A stretch of DNA of 64,000 nt from the NCBI GenBank assembly GCA_050248795.1, contig JBFWRS010000004.1, forward strand, positions 71,509 to 135,508, read 5' to 3'. The notes below the pieces were generated by a model. That model did not search any database and was not told where the DNA came from. It saw nothing but the letters and a program-made list of their open reading frames with translations. The position numbers and the translations under genes are program-made. Below are positions 54,677-64,000 of the stretch, in pieces; position 1 is the stretch's first letter, and each line of letters starts with the position of its first letter. This DNA comes from CAZTDU01 sp050248795 (GTDB lineage Bacteria; Pseudomonadota; Gammaproteobacteria; Burkholderiales; SG8-39).

Positions 54677-56052
54677 CGGGCAGGCTCCCAGCCGCCGCCC
54701 AGCGCCTTCACCAGCAGCACCGCGGCGTTGAGCCGCCGGCCCTGCAGCGCGAGCAGGCTGCGCTCGTTGGCGAGCGCGATGTTCTGCACCGTGATGACTT
54801 CGAGGAAGCTCGCGGTGCCTGCCTTGTAGCGGTTGTTGGTCATTTCCAGCGACTGGCGCGCGGCGCGCACCGCGTCCTGCTGGAAGGCGATCTCCTCGGC
54901 GAGGATGCGCAGCGCGGCGAGGTTGTCCTCGACTTCCTGGAACGCGCCGAGCACGGTGTCGCGGTACAGCGCGACCTCGGCGTCGTAGGCGGCGCGCGCC
55001 TGTTCCGCAACCGCCTCGCGTGCACCGCCGTCGAACAGGAACTGCACCGCGGCCGCGCCCAGCGACCAGAAGCGGGTGGGCGCGCTTAGGAGGTCGGCGA
55101 TGCCCGGGCTGCGCGTGCCGCCGCCGCCGGACAGCAGAAGCGAGGGGTAGAACGCCGCCTGCGCGACGCCGATGCGCGCGTTGGCGGCGGCAACGCGCCG
55201 CTCGGCGGCGGCGATGTCCGGGCGACGCTCGAGCAATTCGGACGGCAATCCGGTCGGGATGTGCGGCACCCCGGCGAGCGCCTGCGCCGGCTCGACGCTT
55301 AGCGCCGCGGGTGTTTCGCCGGCGAGCACCGCGATCGCGTTCTGCAACTGCTCGCGCGACAGCGCAAGGTCGGCAAGCTGCGCCTGCGCGCCCTTCAGTT
55401 GCGTCTCGGCCTGCACCACGTCGGATTTCGCCGCCACGCCGGCTGCGTAGCGGTTCTGCGTCACCTTCAGCGTCTGCGCGTAGCCGGCGATGGTCTCGCG
55501 CAGCAGGCGTGCCTGCGCGTCGGCAATGCGCAGCGAGAAGTAGTTCTGCACCAGTGCGGCTACCACCGACAGGCGTACCGATTCGAGGTCCGCCGCCGCC
55601 GCTGCGGCGCCGGCCTCGCCGGCCTCGACGCCGCGCGCGATGCGGCCCCACAGGTCCGGTTCCCAGGAGACGTCGAAGTCCAGTTGCATCGAGCGCGCGG
55701 TGCCGGTGGCGCCGGGCGCTCGGCTGCGCGACACCGCGAGGCCTGCGTCTGCGCCGGGAAACAGCGCCGCGCGCGCCTGGCGGGTCGCCGCCTGCGCCTG
55801 GCGGTAGCGCGCATCCGCGGCGACGACCGAGAAGTTCGCGCGCGCCGCCTGCGCGGCAAGCCGGTCGAGTTGGGCATCGCCGAAGCGCGTCCACCATACG
55901 CCGCGTGGCACGGCGTCGCGCGGCTCGGCCGGCTTCCAGTCCTGGCCGGCATGGCGCCAAGCGGCCTGCGCCGGCGCGTCGGGCCGCACATAGTCGGGGC
56001 CGCTGGCACAGCCCGCGAGCAGCAGCGCGGCGATCGCGGCGACGCGCTTCAT
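54673..56052 (-). CDS. NodT/OprM-type outer-membrane efflux lipoprotein
   Basis: A 459-aa TolC-family trimeric channel. Signal and lipobox MKRVAAIAALLLAGC (Cys15), then two OEP repeats (ARANFSVVAADARYRQAQAATRQARAALFP; VAAANARIGVAQAAFYPSLLLSGGGG) with long helices. It ends KALGGGWEPAR, as in many NodT proteins. It overlaps mdtC by 4 nt (ATGA) and is last in the efflux operon. It converges on the Rieske gene, with stop codons overlapping. Confidence 0.93.
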   Translation of the reverse strand: MKRVAAIAALLLAGCASGPDYVRPDAPAQAAWRHAGQDWKPAEPRDAVPRGVWWTRFGDAQLDRLAAQAARANFSVVAADARYRQAQAATRQARAALFPGADAGLAVSRSRAPGATGTARSMQLDFDVSWEPDLWGRIARGVEAGEAGAAAAAADLESVRLSVVAALVQNYFSLRIADAQARLLRETIAGYAQTLKVTQNRYAAGVAAKSDVVQAETQLKGAQAQLADLALSREQLQNAIAVLAGETPAALSVEPAQALAGVPHIPTGLPSELLERRPDIAAAERRVAAANARIGVAQAAFYPSLLLSGGGGTRSPGIADLLSAPTRFWSLGAAAVQFLFDGGAREAVAEQARAAYDAEVALYRDTVLGAFQEVEDNLAALRILAEEIAFQQDAVRAARQSLEMTNNRYKAGTASFLEVITVQNIALANERSLLALQGRRLNAAVLLVKALGGGWEPAR

Positions 56053-59000
56053 GCCTGCGCCTGCAGCACGATGCCGCGCTTTCGCAGGCCCCAGTGGCGC
56101 AGGCGGTCCAGGTACAGGTACACCACCGGGGTCGTGTAGAGGGTGAGGAGCTGCGAGAGCATCAGCCCGCCGACGATGGCGATGCCCAGCGGCGTGCGCA
56201 GTTCGGCGCCGTCGCCCGCGCCGAGCGCGAGCGGGAGCGCGCCCAGCATTGCCGCCATGGTGGTCATCAGGATCGGCCGGAAGCGCAGCATGCACGCCTG
56301 CAGTATGGCTTCGCGCGGGCCGAGTCCGTCGCGCCGCTCGGCTTCGAGCGCGAAGTCGACCATCATGATGGCGTTCTTCTTGACGATGCCGATCAGCAGG
56401 AACACCGCGATCAGCGCGATGACGCTGAACTCCGCCTTGAACATCATCAGCGCGAGCAGCGCGCCGATGCCCGCCGAGGGCAGCGTCGACAGGATCGTGA
56501 TGGGGTGGATGGTGCTCTCGTAAAGCATGCCGAGCACGATGTACATGGCGAGGATCGCGGCGAGGATCAGCAGCGGCTGGTTGGCGAGCGTGCGCTGGAA
56601 GCCGCGCGCGGTGCCCTGGAAGCTGCCGACGATGCTCGCCGGCATGCCGATCTTCGCCATGGTGTCGTTTATCGCCGCGGTGGCGTCCGACAGCGACTTG
56701 CCCTCGGCGAGGTTGAACGAGATGGTCGCGGCGGCGAACTGGCCCTGGTGGTTCACCGACAGCGGCGCGTTGCCGTACTCGTAGCGCGCGAACGCCGACA
56801 GCGGCACCGGATCGCGGTTGGGCGGCCGCACCCAGACCTCCTTCAGCGATTCGGGGCCGGCGGCGTAGCGCGGCGCCACCTCCATGACGACCCTGTACTG
56901 GTTGCGTTCGCGGTAGATCGTCGACACGATGGCCTGGCTGAAGGCGTTGCCGAGCGTGGCGTCGATCAGGTCCGCCGACACGCCCAGCCGCGCCGCGGTC
57001 TGCCGGTCTATGGTCAGCATCACCTGCAGGCCGCGTACTTCCTGGTCGCTGTCTATGTCCTCCAGTACCGGCACCGCCTGCAGCGCCTGCTGCAGCCGCG
57101 GCGTCCACAGGCGCAGCAGCGCGAGGTCGTCGCCTTGCAGCGTGTACTGGTAGGCGCTGCTCGACTGGCGCCCGCCGATGCGCACGTCCTGCACCGGGAC
57201 GAGGAACAGGTTGGCGCCGGGAATCTTCGCGCTCTGCGCGCGGATGCGCGCGACCACCTGCGCCGCCGAAGCCTTGCGCTCGGCGAGCGGCTTCAGCGAC
57301 ACGAACACCAGGCCCGAATTGCGCGAGCCGCCGCCGGTGACTGCGGTGACGGTCTGCACCGCCGGGTCATTGCGCACGATGGCGACGAACTGCGCCATCT
57401 TCTCGCGCGTCAGCGCGAATGGCGAGGACTGGTCAGCGCGCAGCGCGCCGAACATGCGGCCGGTGTCCTGCTGCGGGAAGAATCCCTTGGGGATCTGGAT
57501 GTACAGCCAGACGTTCAGCGCCACGGCGGCGAGCAGCACCAGCAGCGTCAGCGGCGCGAAGCGGATGGCGAAGCCGAGGCTGGCGCGGTAGCCCGAGAGC
57601 AGCGCAGCGAAGCCGCGCTCGGCGAGCCTGCCCACGCGCCCGGGCTCGATTCTCGCGCGCAGCAGCCGCGCGCACATCATCGGCGTCAGCGTCAGCGACA
57701 CCACGAGCGAGATCATGATCGACACCGACAGCGTGACTGCGAACTCGCGGAACATGCGCCCGACGATGTCGCCCATCAGCAGGATGGGGATGAACACCGC
57801 CACCAGCGACACGCTCATCGACAGCACCGTGAAACCCACCTCCTTCGCGCCGAGCAGAGCGGCGGCAGCTGGCGCCATGCCGCGCTCGATGTGGCGCATG
57901 GTGTTCTCCAGCACCACGATGGCGTCGTCGACGACGAAGCCGGTGGCGACGATCAGCGCCATCAGCGACAGGTTGTTGATGCTGTAGCCGGCGAAATACA
58001 TGAAGCCGAAGGTGCCGATCAGCGAAACCGGCACGGCGGCGGCCGGGATCAGCGTGGCGCGGAAGTTGCGCAGGAACAGGAACACCACCAGGACCACCAG
58101 CGCGACCGCGATGAACAGCGTCTTCCTCACTTCCGCGATGGACGCGCGGATGGTGCTGGTGCGCTCCATGGTGATCTGCACGTCCATGTCGGCGGGGATC
58201 GAGGCGCGCAGCCACGGCAGCAGCGCATCGACGCGTTGCACGGTTTCGAGGATGTTCGCGTTCGGCTCGCGGTACAGGATCAGCAGCACCGCCGGTTTCC
58301 CGTTGGCGAGCGCGGCGTTCCTTTCGTCCTGCACCGAGTCGACGACCGTGGCGACATCGGACAGGCGCACCGGCGCGCCGTTGCGCCAGGCGACGATCAG
58401 CGGGCGGAATTCGGCGGCACTGGTCGCCTGGTCGTTGGCGTAGATCCACCACGCATTCGCGCCGTTCTCGACCAGGCCCTTGGGGCGATTGGCGTTGGTC
58501 GCGGCGAGCGCGCTGCGCACATCGGCGAGGCCGATGCCGAGCTGATTGAGCGCGGTCGGGTTGAGCGCCACGCGCACCGCGGGCAGGGAGCTGCCGCCGA
58601 CGTTCACCTGGCCGATGCCGTTCACCTGCGACAGCCGCTGCGCGAGGATGGTCGAGGCGGCATCGTAGAGCTGGCCCTGCGTCGCGGTGTCCGAGGTGAT
58701 CGCCAGCACCATGATCGGTGCGTCCGCCGGATTCACCTTGCGGTAGGTGGGGTTGTCCGGCATGCCGGAGGGCAGCTGGCCGCGCGCGGCATTGATCGCC
58801 GCCTGCACCTCGATCGCGGCGTCGTTGATGTTGCGGTTGAGGTCGAATTGCAGCACCACACGCGTCGATCCGAGCGAAGACGAGGATGTGATCTCGGAAA
58901 CGCCGGCGATGCGTCCGAGCTGGCGCTCGAGCGGCGTCGCCACCGTTGCGGCCATGGTCTCGGGGCTGGCGCCGGGCAGCCTTGCCTGCACCGAAATCAC

Positions 59001-59129
59001 CGGATACTCGACCTGCGGCAGCGGCGACACCGGCAGTTGCGTGTAGGCGACGGCGCCGGCGAGCGTGATGCCGAGCGCGAGCAGCGTGGTGGCCACCGGC
59101 CGGGCGACGAAGGGCGCCGAGAGGTTCAT
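56049..59129 (-). CDS. mdtC: RND efflux pump permease, MdtC-type
   Basis: 1026-aa inner-membrane proton/drug antiporter with 12 transmembrane helices and two large periplasmic loops. Opening MNLSAPFVARPVATTLLALGITLAGAVAYTQLPVSPLPQVEYP and blocks GFVVDDAIVVLENTMRHIERG (proton-relay Asp pair) and IGIVKKNAIMMVDFALEAERR are standard HAE1 motifs. It follows mdtB by 10 nt; the pair is likely a mixed MdtB2C-type trimer. Substrates of MdtABC pumps include bile salts and novobiocin in E. coli. Confidence 0.94.
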   Translation of the reverse strand: MNLSAPFVARPVATTLLALGITLAGAVAYTQLPVSPLPQVEYPVISVQARLPGASPETMAATVATPLERQLGRIAGVSEITSSSSLGSTRVVLQFDLNRNINDAAIEVQAAINAARGQLPSGMPDNPTYRKVNPADAPIMVLAITSDTATQGQLYDAASTILAQRLSQVNGIGQVNVGGSSLPAVRVALNPTALNQLGIGLADVRSALAATNANRPKGLVENGANAWWIYANDQATSAAEFRPLIVAWRNGAPVRLSDVATVVDSVQDERNAALANGKPAVLLILYREPNANILETVQRVDALLPWLRASIPADMDVQITMERTSTIRASIAEVRKTLFIAVALVVLVVFLFLRNFRATLIPAAAVPVSLIGTFGFMYFAGYSINNLSLMALIVATGFVVDDAIVVLENTMRHIERGMAPAAAALLGAKEVGFTVLSMSVSLVAVFIPILLMGDIVGRMFREFAVTLSVSIMISLVVSLTLTPMMCARLLRARIEPGRVGRLAERGFAALLSGYRASLGFAIRFAPLTLLVLLAAVALNVWLYIQIPKGFFPQQDTGRMFGALRADQSSPFALTREKMAQFVAIVRNDPAVQTVTAVTGGGSRNSGLVFVSLKPLAERKASAAQVVARIRAQSAKIPGANLFLVPVQDVRIGGRQSSSAYQYTLQGDDLALLRLWTPRLQQALQAVPVLEDIDSDQEVRGLQVMLTIDRQTAARLGVSADLIDATLGNAFSQAIVSTIYRERNQYRVVMEVAPRYAAGPESLKEVWVRPPNRDPVPLSAFARYEYGNAPLSVNHQGQFAAATISFNLAEGKSLSDATAAINDTMAKIGMPASIVGSFQGTARGFQRTLANQPLLILAAILAMYIVLGMLYESTIHPITILSTLPSAGIGALLALMMFKAEFSVIALIAVFLLIGIVKKNAIMMVDFALEAERRDGLGPREAILQACMLRFRPILMTTMAAMLGALPLALGAGDGAELRTPLGIAIVGGLMLSQLLTLYTTPVVYLYLDRLRHWGLRKRGIVLQAQA

Positions 59130-59139
59130 GCCCGGGGAC

Positions 59140-62100
59140 TCACGCGGGGGCCGGCGCGGCGCGCCGGGTGCGTCGCGACAGGCGGTCGAAGAAGAGGTAG
59201 ATCACCGGCGTCGTATAGAGCGTCAGCACCTGGCTGACGATCAGCCCGCCGACGATGGTGAGGCCGAGCGGGCGGCGCAGTTCTGAGCCCATGCCGTCGC
59301 CCAGCATCAGCGGCAGCGCACCCAGCATCGCCGCCATGGTGGTCATGAGGATGGGGCGAAAGCGCAGCAGGCAGGCCTGGAAGATCGCATCGCGTGGCGC
59401 CAGCCCCTGGTCGCGCTCGGCTTCGAGCGCGAAGTCGATCATCATGATGGCGTTCTTCTTCACGATGCCGATCAGCAGGATGATGCCGATCACCGCGATG
59501 ATGCCGAGGTCGGTGCGCGCCAGCAGCAGCGCGAGCAGCGCGCCGACGGTGGCGGTGGGCAGCGTGGAGAGGATCGTCACCGGGTGGATGTAGCTCTCGT
59601 AGAGCACGCCCAGCACGATGTACATCGCCACAACCGCCGCGAGCACCAGCAGCAGCGTGCCGGCGAGGGAATCGCGGAACGAAGCCGCGGCGCCCTGGAA
59701 GTTCACCAGCACCGAGGCCGGCAGGCCGATATCCTGCGCCGCGGCCTCGACCACCTTCACCGCGTCGCCGAGCGAAGCGTTCTGCGCGACGTTGAACGAC
59801 ACCGTCGCGGCGGGAAACTGGCCGACGTGGTTCAGGGCGAGTGGTGCGCTGCCCAGGCGCACGCTGGCGAGCGTCGACAGCGGCACCTGCGAGCCCGACG
59901 CGGTGGCGACGTAGACCTGGCCCAGCGCATCGGGGCCGGAGCGGAAGTCCGGGCCGACTTCCAGCACCACGCGGTACTGCGAGGCCTGCGTGAAAATGAT
60001 GGAGATCTGTCGCTGGCCGAAGGCGTTGTACAGCGCGGTGTTGATCGCCGCCGGCGTCACGCCGAGCCTGCCGGCGCTGTCGCGGTCGATTTCCAGGAAC
60101 GCCTGCAGGCCGCTGTCCTGCAGGTCGGAGGCGACGTCGCGCAGCAGCGGCGACTCGCGCAGCCGTTCCACCATGCGCGGCACCCATTCGCCGAGCACCG
60201 CCGAATCCGGCGTTTCCATCGTGAACAGGTACTGCGTGCGGCTGACGCGGTCCTCGATGGTGAGGTCCTGCACCGCCTGCATGTAGAGCACCGCGTCCGG
60301 CACTTTCTCGAGCTCTGCGCGCAGGCGCCGGATCACCTCCGGGGCGCGCACGCCGCGTTCCTCGAGCGGCTTCAGGTTGATCAGCATGCGGCCGCTGTTC
60401 AGCGTCGAGTTGATGCCGTCCACGCCGATGAAGGAGGACAGGCTCGCCACCGCCGGGTCGCGCAGTACCACTTCGGCAAGCGCCTGCTGGCGTTCGGCCA
60501 TCGCCTCGAAGGACACGGTCTGCGGCGCCTCCGAAATGCCCTGGATCGCCCCGGTGTCCTGCACCGGGAAGAAGCCCTTGGGCACGGCGAGGTACAGCAC
60601 CACCGTGAGGACGAAGGCGCCGAGCGCCACCAGCAGCGTCAGCGCCTGGCGCTCCAGCACCCATTCGAGCGCGCGGCCGTACTGCGCGATCACGCGCTCG
60701 AAGACCTGCCCGCTCCAGCGGTAGAAGCGGCCCTGGCTTTCTTCGGGTACGTGCCTGAGCAGGCGCGCGCACATCATCGGCGTCAGCGTCAGCGACACGA
60801 AGCCCGAGATCAGGATCGCCACCGACAGCGTCACGGCGAACTCGCGGAACAGCCTGCCGACGATGTCGCCCATGAAGAGCAGCGGGATCAGCACCGCGAT
60901 CAGCGAGAAGGTGAGCGACACGATGGTGAAGGCGATCTGCCTGGATCCCTTCAGCGCCGCCTGCAGCGGCGTTTCGCCGCGCTCGAGGTGGCGGGCGATG
61001 TTCTCGATGACGACGATGGCGTCGTCGACGACGAAGCCGGTGGCCACCACCATCGCCATCAGCGTGAGGTTGTTGATGGAGTAACCGGCGAGGTGCATGA
61101 AGGCAAACGTGCCGACGAGGGATAGCGGCACCGCGACGCTGGGAATGATGGTCGCCGGCACGTTCCTGAGGAAGACGAATATCACCATCACCACCAGCGC
61201 GATGGCGAACGCGAGTTCGATCTGCACGTCGCGCACCGAGGCACGGATGGTGATGGTGCGGTCGGTGAGCACCTGCACGTCTATCGCGGCCGGGAGCGAG
61301 GCCTGCAGCTGCGGCAGCTGGCGCTTTACCCGGTCGACGACATCGATGACGTTGGCGCCCGGCTGGCGCTGGATGTTCAGCAGGATGGCCGGTGCGGTGT
61401 TCATCCACGCCGCGAGGCGCGAGTTCTCGGTGCCGTCCACCACCTCGGCGACATCGCTCAGGTGGACCGGCGCGCCGTTGCGCCAGGCGACGACGATGGC
61501 GCGGTACTCGGCGGCGGAGCGCAACTGGTCGTTGGCGTCGATGGTGTAGGAGCGATTCGGCGTGTCGAGGTTGCCCTTGGCGCGCTTCACGTTGGCGCTG
61601 GCGATGGCGCTGCGCAGGCTCTCGAGGTTGAGGTTGCTGGCGGCGAGCGCCGCCGGGTTGGCCTGGATGCGCACCGCGGGCCGCTGCCCGCCGGCCAGCG
61701 TCACCAGGCCGACGCCGGCGACCTGCGAGAGCTTCTGCGCCAGCCGCGTGTCGGCGAGGTTCTGGATCTCGGGCAGCGTCAGCGTGGCGGATGTCAGCCC
61801 GAGCGTCATGATCGGCGCGTCCGCCGGGTTGACCTTGCTGTACACCGGCGGCGCCGGCAGGTCGGCGGGAAGCAGGTTGGATCCGGCATTGATGGCAGCC
61901 TGCACGCCCTGTTCGGCGACATCCAGCGGCACCTTGAGGTCGAACTGCAGCGTCACCACCGACGCGCCGCCCGAACTGGTCGAGGACATCTGCTTCAGGC
62001 CGGGGATCTGGCCGAACTGGCGCTCCAGCGGCGCGGTAACCGCCGAACCCATCACCTCGGGACTGGCGCCGGGATAGAACGTGAATACCTGGATCGTCGG

Positions 62101-62226
62101 GTAGTCGACGTCCGGCAGCGCCGACGTGGGCAACTGCTTGTAGGCCAGCGCGCCCGCGAGCAGGATCGCCAGCATCAGCAGCGTGGTCGCGATCGGGCGC
62201 TCGATGAACGGGCGCGACGGGTTCAT
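59140..62226 (-). CDS. mdtB: RND efflux pump permease, MdtB-type
   Basis: 1028-aa HAE1-type permease. MNPSRPFIERPIATTLLMLAILLAGALAYKQLPTSALPDVDYPTIQV is the family opening. TM4 carries VVATGFVVDDAIVVIENIARHLERG with the Asp pair for proton relay, and the second half has IGIVKKNAIMMIDFALEAER. Its order as the first of two permeases after MdtA matches MdtB. It lies 3 nt after mdtA. Confidence 0.94.
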   Translation of the reverse strand: MNPSRPFIERPIATTLLMLAILLAGALAYKQLPTSALPDVDYPTIQVFTFYPGASPEVMGSAVTAPLERQFGQIPGLKQMSSTSSGGASVVTLQFDLKVPLDVAEQGVQAAINAGSNLLPADLPAPPVYSKVNPADAPIMTLGLTSATLTLPEIQNLADTRLAQKLSQVAGVGLVTLAGGQRPAVRIQANPAALAASNLNLESLRSAIASANVKRAKGNLDTPNRSYTIDANDQLRSAAEYRAIVVAWRNGAPVHLSDVAEVVDGTENSRLAAWMNTAPAILLNIQRQPGANVIDVVDRVKRQLPQLQASLPAAIDVQVLTDRTITIRASVRDVQIELAFAIALVVMVIFVFLRNVPATIIPSVAVPLSLVGTFAFMHLAGYSINNLTLMAMVVATGFVVDDAIVVIENIARHLERGETPLQAALKGSRQIAFTIVSLTFSLIAVLIPLLFMGDIVGRLFREFAVTLSVAILISGFVSLTLTPMMCARLLRHVPEESQGRFYRWSGQVFERVIAQYGRALEWVLERQALTLLVALGAFVLTVVLYLAVPKGFFPVQDTGAIQGISEAPQTVSFEAMAERQQALAEVVLRDPAVASLSSFIGVDGINSTLNSGRMLINLKPLEERGVRAPEVIRRLRAELEKVPDAVLYMQAVQDLTIEDRVSRTQYLFTMETPDSAVLGEWVPRMVERLRESPLLRDVASDLQDSGLQAFLEIDRDSAGRLGVTPAAINTALYNAFGQRQISIIFTQASQYRVVLEVGPDFRSGPDALGQVYVATASGSQVPLSTLASVRLGSAPLALNHVGQFPAATVSFNVAQNASLGDAVKVVEAAAQDIGLPASVLVNFQGAAASFRDSLAGTLLLVLAAVVAMYIVLGVLYESYIHPVTILSTLPTATVGALLALLLARTDLGIIAVIGIILLIGIVKKNAIMMIDFALEAERDQGLAPRDAIFQACLLRFRPILMTTMAAMLGALPLMLGDGMGSELRRPLGLTIVGGLIVSQVLTLYTTPVIYLFFDRLSRRTRRAAPAPA

Positions 62227-62229
62227 CGC

Positions 62230-63465
62230 CTACTTCGCGGCGGCCGGTTTGCGGCGCGCGCCGCCTTTCCTCGCCGCCCCCTCCAGCGGCACCTTGATCT
62301 CGGGCCGCTGCGTCAGCGCCACCCGCGCGCCGTCGCGCAGCCGGTCGATGCCGTCGGTGACGACGATCTCGCCGGGCGCGAGGCCCTCGGTCACCTGCGT
62401 CCGTCCGCCGTCGGCCTGCCCGAGCTTCACCACGCGTGCGGAGACGCGCTGGTCGTCCTTGACCACGTAGACGTAGATGCCCTGCGAGCCGCGCTGGATC
62501 GCCGAGCCCGGTATCACGGTGACGCCAGAGAGGGTCTGCAGCTTCATGCGGACATTGACGAACTGGTTGGGGAAAAGCGCGCCGTCGGAGTTGGCGAAGC
62601 TCGCTTTCAGCTTCACGGTGCCGGTCGCGGTATCGATCTGGTTATCCACCGCGGCGAGCGAGCCACTGGCGAGCTTCTGCTTCAGCTCGCGGTCCCAGGC
62701 TTCGACCGGCACCGCCTTGTCGTCCTGCCGGCGCTTCAGCACCGCGGGCAGTTCGTCCTGGGGCAGCGTGTAGAGCACGCTGATCGGTGCGAGCTGCGTG
62801 ACGACGACGATGCCAGCCGCATCTCCCGGGCGCACGATGTTGCCCGGGTCGACCAGGCGCAATCCGGCGCGCCCGCTGATGGGCGAGGTGATCCGCGTGT
62901 ACGAAAGCTGCAGCCTGGCGTTGTCGAGCTGGCCCTGGTCGACGCGCACCACGCCTTCGTACTGGCGCACCAGAGTCTCCTGCGCGTCGACCTGCTGTTT
63001 GGCAATCGAGTCCTGGGTCAGCAGCAGCCGGTAGCGCTCGACGTCGAGCCGCGCGTTGGCGAGCAGCGCCTGGTCGCGCGCCAGCTGGCCTTCTGCCTGC
63101 TTCACCTGCGCTTCGTAGGCGCGCGGGTCGATCTCGGCCAGCAGCTGGCCTTCCCTGACCATCTGGCCTTCGTCGAAATGCACGCGCATCAACTGGCCTT
63201 CGGCGCGGCTCCTGACCGTCACCGTGCGTAGCGGCGTCACCGTGCCCAGCCCGGTCAGGTAGACGTCGAGGTCCGCGCGCTGTGCCGGTACCGCCACCAC
63301 GGGAATCGGTGCGCCGGCGCCCTTGGCGAATGCCGCCTTGCCCGCGGGCTTGCCGGCAACAGGCGGGGCCGCTGCCTTCGTCCGATCCCAGGCATACCAG
63401 CCGCCGCCGCCGGCGATGGCGAGCAGGAGCAGCCAAGGCCAGGCACGGCCGGATTGTCTTCGCAT
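62230..63465 (-). CDS. mdtA: RND periplasmic adaptor, MdtA-type
   Basis: 411-aa membrane-fusion protein. An N-terminal anchor (WPWLLLLAIAGGGGWYAW), an Ala/Lys linker, then split lipoyl half-motifs (VTVRSRAEGQLMRVHFDEGQMVREGQLLAEIDP and RITSPISGRAGLRLVDPGNIV) around a coiled-coil hairpin (about 115-175). The beta-barrel and membrane-proximal domains follow, and the tail is basic. TAATAT ends 6 nt before the ATG, suggesting a leaderless operon mRNA. First of mdtABC-nodT. Confidence 0.94.
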   Translation of the reverse strand: MRRQSGRAWPWLLLLAIAGGGGWYAWDRTKAAAPPVAGKPAGKAAFAKGAGAPIPVVAVPAQRADLDVYLTGLGTVTPLRTVTVRSRAEGQLMRVHFDEGQMVREGQLLAEIDPRAYEAQVKQAEGQLARDQALLANARLDVERYRLLLTQDSIAKQQVDAQETLVRQYEGVVRVDQGQLDNARLQLSYTRITSPISGRAGLRLVDPGNIVRPGDAAGIVVVTQLAPISVLYTLPQDELPAVLKRRQDDKAVPVEAWDRELKQKLASGSLAAVDNQIDTATGTVKLKASFANSDGALFPNQFVNVRMKLQTLSGVTVIPGSAIQRGSQGIYVYVVKDDQRVSARVVKLGQADGGRTQVTEGLAPGEIVVTDGIDRLRDGARVALTQRPEIKVPLEGAARKGGARRKPAAAK

Positions 63466-63526
63466 GCAGGCATATTACCGAGTCCGCCGAAGTGTCGCGG
63501 CGGCTTTTACATCCGGTAACAGTCCA

Positions 63527-64000
63527 CTACTGGATGCCGAGCACCGCCTTGACGCCGCGCACCAGCTTCTCGCGCGTGAACGGCTTGGTGATGTAACCGT
63601 CGGCGCCGCCGGCCAGCCCGCGCATCACGCCTTCGCGCGTGGCTTCCGCCGTGAGCATGATCACCGGCACCGCCTTCAGCGCCGGATGCGCCTTCAGCCG
63701 CTGCAGGATGTCGAAGCCGTTCACATCCGGCATGTTCACGTCCAGCAGCACCAGGTCGGGCAGGGGCAGCCGTCGCAGCCGCGCCACGATCTCGGCGCGG
63801 TTGTTGGCCAGTTCGACATCGAAGCCTTCTTCGCCAAGCAGTCGTGCCACGAGCGCGCAGATGTCCAGGTCTTCGTCGACGAACAGCACCGCGTAGCGCT
63901 CACCCTGCTGGCGCGGCTTCGCCTCCACCGCCTGGCGCGCGATGCTGACGTAATAGCCATCGTCATTCAGGCGCAGCCCGCCGGTGACGGCTTCGCGATC
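63527..64000 (-). CDS. Response regulator receiver protein (5' end outside window)
   Basis: At least 157 codons, open to the window edge on the minus strand. The REC domain is complete: acidic pocket VDEDLD, phospho-acceptor Asp in LPDLVLLDVNMPDVNGFDIL, Thr in VIMLTAEAT and Lys in YITKPFTREKL. The residues before it (GLRLNDDGYYVSIARQAVE) look coded, so the internal GTG at 63928 is probably not the start. No output domain follows. It lies 61 nt upstream of mdtA on the same strand and may control it. Confidence 0.85.
   Translation of the reverse strand, partial: DREAVTGGLRLNDDGYYVSIARQAVEAKPRQQGERYAVLFVDEDLDICALVARLLGEEGFDVELANNRAEIVARLRRLPLPDLVLLDVNMPDVNGFDILQRLKAHPALKAVPVIMLTAEATREGVMRGLAGGADGYITKPFTREKLVRGVKAVLGIQ

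Noticed and set aside
55020..59237. 1405-codon open frame antisense to the nodT and mdtC genes
   Set aside because: Low-complexity Arg/His/Gln composition of a reverse-strand shadow; the sense strand encodes complete RND proteins.

Overview
High-GC genomic DNA, most likely from a betaproteobacterium of Burkholderiales type. It carries a homodimer-type pyruvate dehydrogenase E1 (aceE), glutaminyl-tRNA synthetase (glnS), EttA, and many CaiB/TauD/TAXI/amidohydrolase-type catabolic genes. No rRNA, tRNA, CRISPR array or complete insertion sequence was seen. Taxonomy is inferred from gene content only.

Layout. 0-9 kb is a redox and metal block: a lipoamide-dehydrogenase-like flavoprotein (cut by the window edge), a DUF1269 membrane protein, a methyltransferase, a ZIP transporter, katG, a peroxiredoxin, an IS/katG scar, a second ZIP transporter and a bacterioferritin-like protein. 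9-26 kb holds panB, a PRISE-type reductase, an ankyrin protein, a TauD dioxygenase, brnTA, a beta-hydroxyacid dehydrogenase, an orphan CoxL-type molybdoenzyme, ettA, an antitoxin/PIN pair, a molybdopterin oxidoreductase, YaeQ with a PIN protein, two flavin enzymes and a Tat-exported caspase-like protein. 26-40 kb is transport and catabolism: FMN 2-hydroxyacid oxidase, MFS, TAXI protein, arfB, LysE, an AKR/MliC/CinA operon, a Sel1 lipoprotein, a disulfide reductase, an amidohydrolase and an acyl-CoA ligase. 39.7-43.4 kb looks accessory: higBA, a decapitated PEP-mutase-like gene, and a secreted Cys-rich protein followed by a catalytically dead trypsin fold. 43.4-54.7 kb returns to core genes (glnS, CaiB, aceE) and a GntR-Rieske oxygenase pair. 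54.7-64 kb is an mdtABC-nodT RND efflux operon preceded by a response regulator.

Main discovery. The peroxiredoxin at 6279-6995 (minus strand) is interrupted by one in-frame TGA exactly where the peroxidatic cysteine belongs (P-x3-T-x2-[C/U]). Ten bases after the TGA lies a hairpin with the same plan as the E. coli formate dehydrogenase SECIS: 3-bp stem, bulged U, 4-bp stem, GGUC loop. It is read here as a selenoprotein rather than as two fragments. It lies beside katG, shares a bidirectional terminator with it, and has an FNR-type box upstream.

Second theme, regulation. At least twelve genes have a -10 hexamer ending only 5-9 nt before the start codon, which implies leaderless or near-leaderless mRNAs. 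Two of these (divergent, 1902 and 2106) each have an FNR-type palindrome centred about 41 nt upstream of the start codon. Several divergent gene pairs share symmetric, overlapping -10 elements. Palindromic operators are visible at brnT, higB and between the GntR gene and the Rieske gene.
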